In this document: in pieces, positions 16,821-24,349 of the stretch
How positions within the stretch are numbered: the first letter of the stretch is position 1
Layout: each line of letters opens with the position of its first letter
Assembly (NCBI RefSeq): GCF_002943465.1
Contig: NZ_PTQY01000005.1
Span: forward strand, 248,001-312,000
DNA: 64,000 bases
Direction: 5' to 3'
Origin: Rhodoferax sp. TS-BS-61-7
Lineage (GTDB): Bacteria; Pseudomonadota; Gammaproteobacteria; Burkholderiales; Burkholderiaceae_C
The notes under the pieces: model-generated
Databases searched by the model: none
Seen by the model: only the letters and a program-made list of their open reading frames with translations
Told to the model about the DNA's origin: nothing
Translations under genes and position numbers: made by a program

Positions 16821-17702
16821 ATGAGTTCAACAACGCATGGTGGAACCCCGTACTACTTTGTACCCGGCCCTTCACGCCACCCGGTCATGGCAGCTGCCGG
16901 GCTGTTTTTTGTGATTCTGGGTGCAGGCCAGTGGATCAACGGCGCAGACTGGGGCAAATATTCCCTGGCGCTGGGCATGGTCTGGTGGCTGGTGGTGTTG
17001 TACCAATGGTTTGGTGACGCCATTGCCGAGAGCGAAGGCGGGCAGTACGGTCGCAAGATCGACCTGTCTTTCCGCTGGAGCATGAGCTGGTTCATCTTCT
17101 CCGAAGTGATGTTTTTTGGCGCCTTCTTCACGGCCTTGTGGTGGGCACGCTCCCACTCGGTGCCCGCTTTGGGCAGCCTGGAAAATGCATTGCTTTGGCC
17201 TGACTTCAAAGCCGTATGGCCCAGCCTGGTAGCCGGTGTGACGGCTTCGCCGGCAGGCATTGTGGAACCCTTCACCACTATGGGACCGTTCTGGTTGCCC
17301 ACCATCAACACTGCTTTGCTGTTGACCTCTGGTGTGACTTTGACGATCGCCCACCACGCTTTGGTGGACGGTAACCGCAGCAAGACCATTGGTTTCATGT
17401 GGGCCACCGTGTTGCTGGGTGTGACTTTCCTCTTTGTGCAAGGGTATGAGTATTACCACGCGTACACCGCGTACAACCTTAAGCTCAGCTCGGGTGTGTT
17501 CGGTTCTACCTTCTACATGCTGACCGGTTTTCACGGTTTCCACGTGTTTGTGGGCATGTTGATGTTGTTGTTCATTACCTTGCGCCTGCAAAAGGGCCAC
17601 TTCACCTCGGAGCGCCACTTCGGTTTTGAAGGCGCCGCCTGGTACTGGCACTTTGTGGACGTGGTGTGGTTGGGCTTGTACGTGTTGGTGTACTGGCTCT
17701 AA
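16821..17702 (+). CDS. coxC: Cytochrome c oxidase subunit III
   Basis: The 293-residue subunit III, with seven membrane helices. Family features: YYFVPGPSRHPVMAA at the N terminus, SWFIFSEVMFFGAFF with the conserved glutamate that helps sustain proton uptake, FFTALWWARS, and GFHGFHVFVGMLML near the C terminus. A ribosome binding site (AGAAGGAA) lies upstream. The gene ends the rightward coxB-coxC run and is followed by a strong terminator at 17725. Confidence 0.97.
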   Translation: MSSTTHGGTPYYFVPGPSRHPVMAAAGLFFVILGAGQWINGADWGKYSLALGMVWWLVVLYQWFGDAIAESEGGQYGRKIDLSFRWSMSWFIFSEVMFFGAFFTALWWARSHSVPALGSLENALLWPDFKAVWPSLVAGVTASPAGIVEPFTTMGPFWLPTINTALLLTSGVTLTIAHHALVDGNRSKTIGFMWATVLLGVTFLFVQGYEYYHAYTAYNLKLSSGVFGSTFYMLTGFHGFHVFVGMLMLLFITLRLQKGHFTSERHFGFEGAAWYWHFVDVVWLGLYVLVYWL

Positions 17703-17724
17703 GTACTATTTGCCGCACAAAAAA

Positions 17725-17749
17725 AGGCACCGCTTGCGGTGCCTTTTTT
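17725..17749 (+). terminator. Rho-independent terminator after coxC (bidirectional)
   Basis: Stem GGCACCGC/GCGGTGCC with a TTG loop, A-run before and T-run after. It can terminate both coxC from the left and the DUF2909 gene from the right. Confidence 0.9.
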
Positions 17750-17760
17750 AATGGAGCGGT

Positions 17761-17982
17761 TTAGCTGCCCTGCGGAATGCCCGTGGGGTGGATATAACCC
17801 AGCTTCCAGGCCAACAAAATGCACACAAACAGCACAATGGAAAAGCCCACCCGCAAGGCTAACGCCCGCGCCATGCCGCGTGACTTGTTGCTGTGCGCCT
17901 GGCCGCCGCGCAACATGAAAAACAGGGCAGCGCCCAGGCTGGCCAGGATGGCGAGGAACGCAAGTGCGACGAGTAGGGTCAT
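17761..17982 (-). CDS. DUF2909 twin-transmembrane protein
   Basis: A 73-residue protein made of two membrane helices (about residues 2-24 and 42-63) separated by a basic loop (RGGQAHSNKSRGMAR). This is the DUF2909 pattern found next to oxidase assembly genes in many proteobacteria. It is the only leftward gene inside the oxidase region and shares a 15-base divergent start region with SURF1. Function unknown. Confidence 0.85.
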   Translation of the reverse strand: MTLLVALAFLAILASLGAALFFMLRGGQAHSNKSRGMARALALRVGFSIVLFVCILLAWKLGYIHPTGIPQGS

Positions 17983-17997
17983 GCGGGGGATTATCCC

Positions 17998-18744
17998 GTG
18001 AGTCTGCGTTGGCGTCGCGTGGTGGTGGGAATGGCCGCGGTTGCTGCGGTGGCGTTGGCCGTCTCGTTGGGGCGCTGGCAGCTGGACCGTGCGGCGCAGA
18101 AAGAGGCCTTGGCCCAGTCCATCCAGACCCAGGGCAGCAAAGCGGCGCTGGCGGCCGGCGACATCCTGCAGGCGACCCAGCGTGACACGCTGGTGTACCG
18201 CACAGTGCGCCTGCGCGGGCATTGGTTGCCCGAGCGTACGGTTTACCTGGACAACCGGCAAATGCAGGGCCGGGTGGGCTTTTTTGTGCTCACCCCGCTG
18301 CAACTGGCCGACAGCCCTGCCGTGGTGATGGTGCAGCGCGGCTGGGCACCCCGCAATTTTGAAGACCGCACCGCTTTGCCCACCGTGCACACCCCGGTCG
18401 CAGAGGTGGTGCTGGAAGGCCGGATGGCCCCGCCTCCGTCCAAGCTTTACGAGCCGGGTCCTTCGTCCGCGGGCGCAATCCGGCAAAATCTCGACCTGGC
18501 CCAGTTCCAACAGGAAACGGGCCTGCCGCTTGTACAAGACCTGAGCGTGGTGCAGACCGGTGCTGCCAGCGAAGGCCTGTTGCGAGAGTGGCCTGAAATC
18601 AATCTGGGTGTCGACAAACATTACGGTTACGCGGCGCAGTGGTTTGCACTGGCGGCCCTGATCGTGGTGTTGTACGCGTGGTTTCAGCTTCGTCCCGTTT
18701 TATTTGTTTCCAAGGATTCCCATGTCTCGCGCCAACCCGAATGA
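17998..18744 (+). CDS. SURF1 family oxidase assembly protein
   Basis: A 248-residue protein with an N-terminal and a C-terminal membrane helix enclosing a periplasmic domain, the SURF1 layout. The family motif SLGRWQLDRAAQKEAL follows the first helix, and YLDNRQMQGRVGFFVLTPL and GYAAQWFALAAL are further conserved segments. SURF1 helps insert haem a into subunit I. The start is a GTG at 17998 (no ATG is available before the first helix). It overlaps the next gene by 23 bases. Confidence 0.93.
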   Translation: MSLRWRRVVVGMAAVAAVALAVSLGRWQLDRAAQKEALAQSIQTQGSKAALAAGDILQATQRDTLVYRTVRLRGHWLPERTVYLDNRQMQGRVGFFVLTPLQLADSPAVVMVQRGWAPRNFEDRTALPTVHTPVAEVVLEGRMAPPPSKLYEPGPSSAGAIRQNLDLAQFQQETGLPLVQDLSVVQTGAASEGLLREWPEINLGVDKHYGYAAQWFALAALIVVLYAWFQLRPVLFVSKDSHVSRQPE

Positions 18745-19408
18745 CGACCACCCCCTGGGCCTGACCGTGCACTCCCTGCCAGTCCCCGAGCAGGGGTTGG
18801 CCGATGGCGGCCGCACGCGGGGCGGGCGCTGGAAGATGCTGCTGGTGCTGCTGGTCTGCGCCGCACCGGTGATTGCCTCCTACTTCACCTATTACGTGGT
18901 GCGGCCCGAGGGCCGGCGCAACTTCGGCACGCTGGTTGACCCGCAGCGGCCTTTGCCTGATGTAGTGGGGACGGCACTGGACGGCACCTCCGTAAACCTG
19001 CGCAGCCTCAAAGGCCAATGGCTGTTTGTGAGTGTGGCCGGCGCCGACTGCAATGCCGACTGTGCCCAACGCCTGTATTTGCAACGCCAGTTGCGCGAGG
19101 GGCTGGGCAAAGAGAAAGACCGTCTGGACTGGGTCTGGCTGATCAATGACACCCAGCCCGTGGCGGAGGCCCTGTTGCCCGCGCTCAAGGGCGCCACCGT
19201 CCTGCGTGTTCCGCAGGCCGACCTGACCGCCTGGCTGGTGGCCCAAGAGGGCGCGGCGGTGCCCGACCATCTGTATGTGGTGGACCCGATCGGCAACCTG
19301 ATGATGCGTTTTCCGCCCAAACTGGATGCCGAAGGCGCCCCCAAGGCCAAGCGTGACCTGGACCGCCTGATGCGTGCTGCCGCTTTCTGGGACAAGGCCG
19401 GTCGTTAA
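18722..19408 (+). CDS. SCO-like membrane-anchored thioredoxin-fold protein
   Basis: A 228-residue protein with one membrane helix (about residues 38-60) and a periplasmic thioredoxin-fold domain. The cysteines in GADCNADCAQRLY form a CxxxC as in SCO copper chaperones, although the surrounding motif differs from the canonical CPDVCP. A GxxLM loop (IGNLMMRFPP) near the end matches the SCO fold. In Burkholderiales this gene sits between SURF1 and ctaA and is often vaguely annotated as oxidase-related. Copper handling is inferred from the cysteines. The ATG at 18722 has an AAGGATT binding site just upstream. Confidence 0.8.
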   Translation: MSRANPNDDHPLGLTVHSLPVPEQGLADGGRTRGGRWKMLLVLLVCAAPVIASYFTYYVVRPEGRRNFGTLVDPQRPLPDVVGTALDGTSVNLRSLKGQWLFVSVAGADCNADCAQRLYLQRQLREGLGKEKDRLDWVWLINDTQPVAEALLPALKGATVLRVPQADLTAWLVAQEGAAVPDHLYVVDPIGNLMMRFPPKLDAEGAPKAKRDLDRLMRAAAFWDKAGR

Positions 19409-19428
19409 GACCGGGGGCCGCGCACACC

Positions 19429-20550
19429 ATGTCCACTGCCTTGTACGACCTGTCGCCCCTGCTGCGCCTGTTGCTGGTTGGTGTGGCGCTGGCTGCCGTG
19501 CCGCTGCTGTGGGTGCTGCTGCGCCACCGGCGCACCAGCCCCATGGGGCGTTACCAGGCGCTCACCATCATCACCTTGTTTCTGACGTTTGACCTGGTGC
19601 TGTTTGGCGCCTTCACCCGCCTGACCGACAGCGGCCTGGGGTGCCCCGACTGGCCCGGTTGTTACGGCAGCGCCAGCCCGCTGGGCGCCCGCGACGCCAT
19701 TGCCACCGCGCAGGCCGCCATGCCTACCGGCCCGGTGACACACAGCAAGGCCTGGGTGGAAATGGTGCACCGCTACCTGGCCACGGGTGTGGGGGGCTTG
19801 ATTCTGGTGTTGGCAGTGTCGGCCTGGCTGGGCCGCAAAAGTTACCTTCAGCAACACCGCGTGAGCCCGTGGTTGCCCACCTTTACCCTGGTATGGGTGT
19901 GTGTGCAGGGCGCGTTTGGCGCGCTCACGGTGACCATGAAATTGTTTCCCGCCATCGTGAGCCTGCATCTGCTGGGCGCCTATCTGCTGCTGGCGCTGCT
20001 GACGGTGCAGGTGGTGCGCAACGGCGGCATGGTGGCTGCCGGGGTGCCGTCCTGGGTCAAGCCCTGGGCCGCCGCCGCACTGGCCATGCTGGTACTGCAA
20101 GCTGCCTCCGGCGCCTGGGTCAGCACCAACTACGCGGTGCTGGCCTGTACCGAATTTCCCATGTGCCAGGGCAACTGGTGGCCGGCGATGGACTTTGCCG
20201 GTGCGCTGGAACTCTGGCGGCCCCTTGGCGTGAGTCAGGATGGCGGCCACATCAGCTTCCAAGCGCTGACCGCGATTCACTTCACCCACCGCCTGCTGGC
20301 CGTGTGCACCGTGCTGTTGCTGACCAGTTTGGCCTGGCGCCTGCGTGCCGTGGTGGCGCTGCACAAGCCTGCGCGCTGGCTCGGTGGTTTGTTGCTTTTG
20401 CAAGTGGCCACGGGCCTGAGCAATGTGGTGCTGGACTGGCCGCTGCTGGCGGCCGTGTTGCACACGGGTGGCGCGGGGGCTTTGCTGGTAACCCTGGTGT
20501 GGACTTTGACCCTGGCGGGCCAGCCCCCCTTGAACGGAAAAACGGAATGA
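19429..20550 (+). CDS. ctaA: Haem A synthase (Cox15/CtaA)
   Basis: A 373-residue protein with eight membrane helices, which oxidises haem O to haem A. Conserved features: [22 protein letters not shown] with the two loop cysteines, EMVHRYLAT with a haem-ligand histidine, and in the second half [10 protein letters not shown] with another ligand histidine. Length is normal for the proteobacterial type. It overlaps ctaB by four bases (ATGA), so the two haem A pathway enzymes are translated together. Confidence 0.95.
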   Translation: MSTALYDLSPLLRLLLVGVALAAVPLLWVLLRHRRTSPMGRYQALTIITLFLTFDLVLFGAFTRLTDSGLGCPDWPGCYGSASPLGARDAIATAQAAMPTGPVTHSKAWVEMVHRYLATGVGGLILVLAVSAWLGRKSYLQQHRVSPWLPTFTLVWVCVQGAFGALTVTMKLFPAIVSLHLLGAYLLLALLTVQVVRNGGMVAAGVPSWVKPWAAAALAMLVLQAASGAWVSTNYAVLACTEFPMCQGNWWPAMDFAGALELWRPLGVSQDGGHISFQALTAIHFTHRLLAVCTVLLLTSLAWRLRAVVALHKPARWLGGLLLLQVATGLSNVVLDWPLLAAVLHTGGAGALLVTLVWTLTLAGQPPLNGKTE

Positions 20551-21443
20551 CTGCGAACGCTTCTACGGCCAACCTCTCGGTGCTGCGCCAATTTCATGCG
20601 CTGACCAAACCCCGGGTGATTCAGCTCATCGTCTTCTGTGCCCTCATCGGCATGGTGCTGGCGGTGCCCGGTGTGCCCACCTTCCCGCAAATCGGCCTGG
20701 CCGCCATCGCCTGCGCGGGCATCTACCTGGTGGCGGGTGCGGCCGCAGCATTTAACTGCATTGTGGAAAAAGGCATTGACGCCAAGATGAAGCGCACCGC
20801 CTGGCGCCCCACGGCGCGTGGTGAGCTCAGCGACACGCAAACCCTGATTTTCTCGGCTCTGCTGTGCGTCGCCGGTTCGGCCATTCTGTATGTCTGGGTC
20901 AACCCGCTCACCATGTGGCTGACCTTTGCCACCTTTGTCGGTTACGCGGTCGTTTACACCGTCATCCTCAAGCCGCTCACACCACAAAACATTGTCATTG
21001 GCGGTGCATCGGGCGCCATGCCGCCGGTGCTGGGCTGGGCCGCCATGACGGGTGACGTGGGTCCCGAGGCGCTCATCCTGTTTCTCATCATCTTCTTGTG
21101 GACGCCGCCGCACTTCTGGGCGCTGGCCTTGTACCGGGTAGAGGACTACCGCAAGTCCGGCTTGCCCATGTTGCCAGTCACACACGGCAGCGAGTTCACG
21201 CGCCTGCAAATCCTGCTCTACACCATCATCCTGGCGGCGGCCTGTGTGTTCCCGTTTGTGTATGGCATGAGCTCCTGGCTTTACCTGGTGGTGGCGCTGG
21301 GCTTGAGCGCCGGCTTTTGCTGGTACGCCGTGCGCCTGCTGCGCAACTACTCGGACGAGCTGGCACGCGCCACTTTCCGCTTCTCCCTCATCCACCTGAG
21401 CGTGCTGTTTGCCGCACTGCTGGTAGACCATTACCTTCTGTGA
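20547..21443 (+). CDS. ctaB: Protohaem IX farnesyltransferase (haem O synthase)
   Basis: A 298-residue UbiA-superfamily prenyltransferase with about nine membrane helices, converting protohaem to haem O. Motifs: LTKPRVIQL at the N terminus, [24 protein letters not shown] region (first Asp-rich prenyl-diphosphate site, in part) and [24 protein letters not shown] in two halves for the second site. The frame is open upstream through ctaA by chance. The ATG at 20547 overlapping the ctaA stop gives the normal length. Confidence 0.95.
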   Translation: MTANASTANLSVLRQFHALTKPRVIQLIVFCALIGMVLAVPGVPTFPQIGLAAIACAGIYLVAGAAAAFNCIVEKGIDAKMKRTAWRPTARGELSDTQTLIFSALLCVAGSAILYVWVNPLTMWLTFATFVGYAVVYTVILKPLTPQNIVIGGASGAMPPVLGWAAMTGDVGPEALILFLIIFLWTPPHFWALALYRVEDYRKSGLPMLPVTHGSEFTRLQILLYTIILAAACVFPFVYGMSSWLYLVVALGLSAGFCWYAVRLLRNYSDELARATFRFSLIHLSVLFAALLVDHYLL

Positions 21444-21451
21444 GCCCTGCC

Positions 21452-22063
21452 ATGAATAAACGTTTTGCTCTTAAATCGATAGCTGCTGGCGCACTGTCCA
21501 TGGGCGCTATGGCCGTTTTGACTGCCTGTTCCGAGCAAAAGCCCTCGTTTGCCTCGGTGGACGTCACTGGCGCCAACTACGCCAAGGACTTTGAGCTGAC
21601 CGACCACAACGGCCAGCTGCGCCACCTGACCGATTTCAAGGGCAAGGTGGTGGTGATGTTTTTTGGCTTCACCCAGTGCCCCGATGTGTGCCCCACCTCC
21701 ATGGCCGAGCTGGCCGATGTCAAGCAGTTGCTGGGCAAAGACGGTGACCGTCTGCAAGGCCTGTTTGTGACGGTGGACCCGGAGCGCGACACGCCCGAGG
21801 TGCTCAAGGCCTACATGGGCAACTTCGACCCCAGCTTCTTGGCCCTGACCACCACGCCCGAGAAACTGGCCGTGCTGGCCAAGGATTACAAGGTCTATTA
21901 CAAAAAGGTGGAGGGTAAGACCCCCACCAGCTACACCATGGACCACTCGGCAGGCAGCTACATCTACGACCCGCAGGGAAATCTGCGCCTGTTCACGCGT
22001 TATGGCAGCGGTGCCAAGGTGCTGGCGTCCGACATCGCCCAGCTGCTCAAAAGCAGTTCCTGA
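21452..22063 (+). CDS. SCO1/SenC family copper chaperone lipoprotein
   Basis: A 203-residue protein for assembly of the CuA site. The N terminus is a lipoprotein signal with lipobox LTAC at about residues 23-26. The mature domain has the copper-binding CPDVCP (GFTQCPDVCPTS) and the distal histidine in YTMDHSAGSYIYD. Its signal peptide is encoded by a copy of dispersed repeat A (21464-21520): the hydrophobic core IAAGALSMGAMAV comes from it. It lies eight bases after ctaB and closes the oxidase assembly run. Confidence 0.95.
   Translation: MNKRFALKSIAAGALSMGAMAVLTACSEQKPSFASVDVTGANYAKDFELTDHNGQLRHLTDFKGKVVVMFFGFTQCPDVCPTSMAELADVKQLLGKDGDRLQGLFVTVDPERDTPEVLKAYMGNFDPSFLALTTTPEKLAVLAKDYKVYYKKVEGKTPTSYTMDHSAGSYIYDPQGNLRLFTRYGSGAKVLASDIAQLLKSSS
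21464..21520 (+). repeat. Dispersed repeat family A copy forming a signal peptide
   Basis: Reads TTTGCTCTTAAATC, GATAGCTGCTGGCGCA, CTGTCCATGGGCGCTATGGCC: all blocks of the family in order, with a one-base length change late. It encodes residues about 5-22 of the SCO lipoprotein, in frame and on the sense strand. Confidence 0.65.
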
Positions 22064-22074
22064 ACAAAATAAGA

Positions 22075-22130
22075 GCCAAATAGACTGCTAGCCCCCGTGG
22101 AATAAGCGCAAGCAGCTCCTATTTTTATAG
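22075..22130 (-). repeat. Dispersed repeat family A, full copy between sco and Bug genes
   Basis: On the reverse strand: CTATAAAAATAGGAGCTGCT, TGCGCTTATTCCACGGGGGC, TAGCAGTCTATTTGGC, all blocks in order. It fills most of the 82-base gap between two convergent genes. I see no separate classical terminator there. Confidence 0.8.
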
Positions 22131-22145
22131 TGGCTGGCGTCTTGT

Positions 22146-23135
22146 TCAGTCGATCTTGATGCCCTGGCTGGCGATGATTCCGCCCAACAACGCGGTGTCA
22201 GACTTCACGCGCAGGCGTAGGCCCTCAGCCGTGGTGCCCACCACCGTCCAGCCCTGCTGAAACAACTTTTGGCGCATCTCGGGGCTGCGCGCAATCTCGC
22301 TGAACAGTGTGGCCAGCTTGGCCGCGGCTGCCGGTGGCAGGCTGTTGGGGGCGGCCACGGCGTTCCAGATCTCCAGGTTGAAGTTCTTCACACCCGCTTC
22401 GGACAGGCTGGGAATCTCCGGCGCCAGCGGGCTGCGCACGCTGGCGGTCACTCCAATCGCCTTGAGCTTGCCGGCCTTGATTTGGGCGTTGGCCAGCGCC
22501 GGGGGCAGCAGGCTCAGGTGCAGGTCACCGGTAATCATGGCCGTGGCCACCTGCGGGTAGCCGGGGTAGGGCACATGCACCGGGGCAATCTTGGCCTGCG
22601 ACTTGAGCAGTTCCATGCCCAGGTGGCCCACGGTGCCCATGCCGGGGGTGCCGTAGTTCCAGCGGTCGCCGGCGGTACGCGCGGCCTGCAAAAACTCGGC
22701 GGCGTTGTTGCCTGGGGCGTTGGCCGGTGCCGTCAGTACCAAGGGCGACACACCGAGCAGGCTGATCGGCTGCAGGTCCTTGAGCGGGTCGTAACTCAGC
22801 TTGGGGTTGAGTAGCTTGGCAATCGTCATATTGCCGTTGATCATCAAGCCGATGGTGTGGTCGTCCGTGGCCTTGGCCACCGCATCGGCCGCAATGTTGC
22901 CGGCCGCGCCCACCTTGTTTTCCACAATCACCGGCTGGCCCAGCGCTTTGGACAGCGGCTCGGCAAAGGCGCGCGCCGTCAGGTCGGGCGAGGAGCCACC
23001 GGGAAAGCCCACGATGATGCGCAGCGACTTGCTCGGCCAGGCCGCGGTTTGAGGTGTTTTTTGGGCCCAAGCCTCCGTGGATAGTGCGCAAGCAGCTATA
23101 GAAAGTGTAGCAATGGTGAGCGTACGGCGTTGCAT
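22146..23135 (-). CDS. Bug-family (TctC-like) periplasmic solute-binding protein
   Basis: A 329-residue tripartite tricarboxylate transporter receptor of the Bug type, greatly expanded in Burkholderiales. After a signal peptide (ending AWAQ at about residue 25) it has WPSKSLRIIVGFPGGSSPDLTAR, the carboxylate-binding loop, then VENKVGAAGNIAADAVAKA and PELS-like late motifs. No TctA/TctB membrane genes are nearby, as is usual for orphan Bug proteins; the ligand is unknown. The signal peptide core (ATLSIAACALSTEAWAQ) is encoded by a family A repeat at 23057-23113. Confidence 0.92.
   Translation of the reverse strand: MQRRTLTIATLSIAACALSTEAWAQKTPQTAAWPSKSLRIIVGFPGGSSPDLTARAFAEPLSKALGQPVIVENKVGAAGNIAADAVAKATDDHTIGLMINGNMTIAKLLNPKLSYDPLKDLQPISLLGVSPLVLTAPANAPGNNAAEFLQAARTAGDRWNYGTPGMGTVGHLGMELLKSQAKIAPVHVPYPGYPQVATAMITGDLHLSLLPPALANAQIKAGKLKAIGVTASVRSPLAPEIPSLSEAGVKNFNLEIWNAVAAPNSLPPAAAAKLATLFSEIARSPEMRQKLFQQGWTVVGTTAEGLRLRVKSDTALLGGIIASQGIKID
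23057..23113 (-). repeat. Dispersed repeat family A copy forming the Bug signal peptide
   Basis: On the coding (reverse) strand: TTGCTACACTTTCTATAGCT, GCTTGCGCACTATCCACGGA, GGCTTGGGCCCAAAAAA, matching the family blocks in order. It encodes the hydrophobic core and cleavage region of the Bug protein in frame. Confidence 0.65.
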
Positions 23136-23154
23136 GGTGAGGTGTCTCCAGAAT

Positions 23155-23181
23155 AAAAAAGGCCCCTGCGGTGGGGGCCTG
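23155..23181 (-). terminator. Rho-independent terminator after rpoH or before Bug gene
   Basis: On the reverse strand a stem AGGCCCC/GGGGCCT with a six- to seven-base loop, followed by TTTTTT. It lies 50 bases past the rpoH stop and ends that transcript. Confidence 0.85.
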
Positions 23182-23230
23182 CAGGGGCATTGTCGCGCAA
23201 GCGCTGCAGCGCCTGGCTCGGGGTTGCTAC

Positions 23231-24172
23231 TCAGGCGTAGGCGGCCAGGGCAGTCTTCATCTTCTTCATGGCCGCCACCTCGATCTGGCGGATGCGCTCA
23301 GCGCTCACGCCGTATTCGGCTGCCAGGTCGTGCAGTGTCATGCCGCCCGAGCTGTCGTCGTTCACCTTGAGCCAGCGTTCTTCCACGATGCGGCGGCTGC
23401 GGTCGTCCAGGCTGGCCAGTGCGGTGGCAATGCCGTCGGTTGCCAGCACATCGCGCTGGCGCGCCTCAATCATGGCCACGGGCTCGTGGTTGGTGTCGGT
23501 CAGGTAGGCGATGGGGCCAAACGCGTCTTCACCGTCGTCAGACGGCGAGGGGTCCAACAGCACATCGCCACCGGACAGACGGGTTTCCATCTCCAGCACG
23601 TCTTCGGGCTTCACATTCAGCTCGCGTGCCATCGCGTCCACCTGGGCGGGGTTCAGTGTCTCGCGGTGGGTGTCCAGGTCGGCGGCGGCATCTTCACCTT
23701 TAAAACGCTGCTTCATGGAGCGCAGGTTGAAGAACAGCTTGCGCTGGGCCTTGGTGGTGGCCACCTTGACCATGCGCCAGTTCTTCAGGATGTATTCGTG
23801 GATTTCGGCCTTGATCCAGTGCAGCGCGTAGCTCACCAGGCGCACGCCCTGTTCGGGGTCGAAGCGCTTGACGGCCTTCATCAGGCCCACGTTGCCCTCC
23901 TGGATCAGGTCGCCGTGGGGCAGGCCATAACCCAGGTACTGGCGCGACACCGACACCACCAGGCGCAAGTGAGAGAGCACTAACTTACCGGCAGCGTCAA
24001 GGTCATTGTCATTCTTGAACTTGCGGGCAAACTCCTGCTCTTCTTCCAGCGTGAGCATGGGCAGGCGGTTGGCGGCAGAAATATAGGCATCCAGGTTCCC
24101 CAGCGGCGGCACCAGCGACCACGGATTGGCCGGGGCCAGGGCAGTTTGGGGCATAGCGAGCAGTGTGGACAT
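23231..24172 (-). CDS. rpoH: Heat-shock sigma factor RpoH (sigma-32)
   Basis: A 313-residue group 3-like sigma-70 family factor that directs transcription of heat-shock genes. Region 2 contains KLVLSHLRLVVSVSRQYLGYG and the core-binding GLPHGDLIQEGNVGLMKAVKRFDP. The RpoH box follows (KNWRMVKVATTKAQRKLFFNLR region), which separates RpoH from other sigma factors. Region 4 has the helix-turn-helix in LAAEYGVSAERIRQIE. Length (about 280-315) is normal. The ATG at 24172 is chosen for its AAGGAGG binding site. A CIRCE operator overlaps the promoter upstream. Confidence 0.96.
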   Translation of the reverse strand: MSTLLAMPQTALAPANPWSLVPPLGNLDAYISAANRLPMLTLEEEQEFARKFKNDNDLDAAGKLVLSHLRLVVSVSRQYLGYGLPHGDLIQEGNVGLMKAVKRFDPEQGVRLVSYALHWIKAEIHEYILKNWRMVKVATTKAQRKLFFNLRSMKQRFKGEDAAADLDTHRETLNPAQVDAMARELNVKPEDVLEMETRLSGGDVLLDPSPSDDGEDAFGPIAYLTDTNHEPVAMIEARQRDVLATDGIATALASLDDRSRRIVEERWLKVNDDSSGGMTLHDLAAEYGVSAERIRQIEVAAMKKMKTALAAYA

Positions 24173-24198
24173 GCAGAACCTCCTTGTGTTCAAACTTC

Positions 24199-24228
24199 AT
24201 ATTAGCACTCGTAGGGGTTGAGTGCTAA
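24199..24228 (-). promoter_or_regulatory. CIRCE operator (HrcA) overlapping the rpoH promoter
   Basis: TTAGCACTC-N9-GAGTGCTAA is present without mismatch at 24202-24228. On the coding strand its outer end runs into an extended -10 (TGC-TAATAT, 24199-24204), which would put the transcription start about 20 bases before the rpoH ATG. HrcA bound here should block rpoH transcription. The operator is seen directly; HrcA control is from the known HrcA-CIRCE system. Confidence 0.92.
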
Positions 24229-24300
24229 AGGGAAGTTCAATGACCCCAATAGGAATCGGATGAAGTTGTGTAAAGCCGCGTGTCCTTGATTTTTGGGCGC

Positions 24301-24322
24301 AAAAAAGGGGCCGAAGCCCCTT
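24301..24322 (-). terminator. Rho-independent terminator after the acyl-CoA ligase gene
   Basis: On the reverse strand GGGGC-TTCG-GCCCC followed by TTTTTT, 28 bases past the ligase stop. The UUCG-type loop is typical of strong terminators. Confidence 0.9.
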
Positions 24323-24349
24323 GTCCATTCAAAAGCAGGTGGGTGGCGC

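Noticed and set aside
19641-20546. Long open frame upstream of and continuous with ctaB
   Set aside because: It overlaps ctaA on the same strand in another frame; the translated part has no family features and ctaB has a proper start at 20547.
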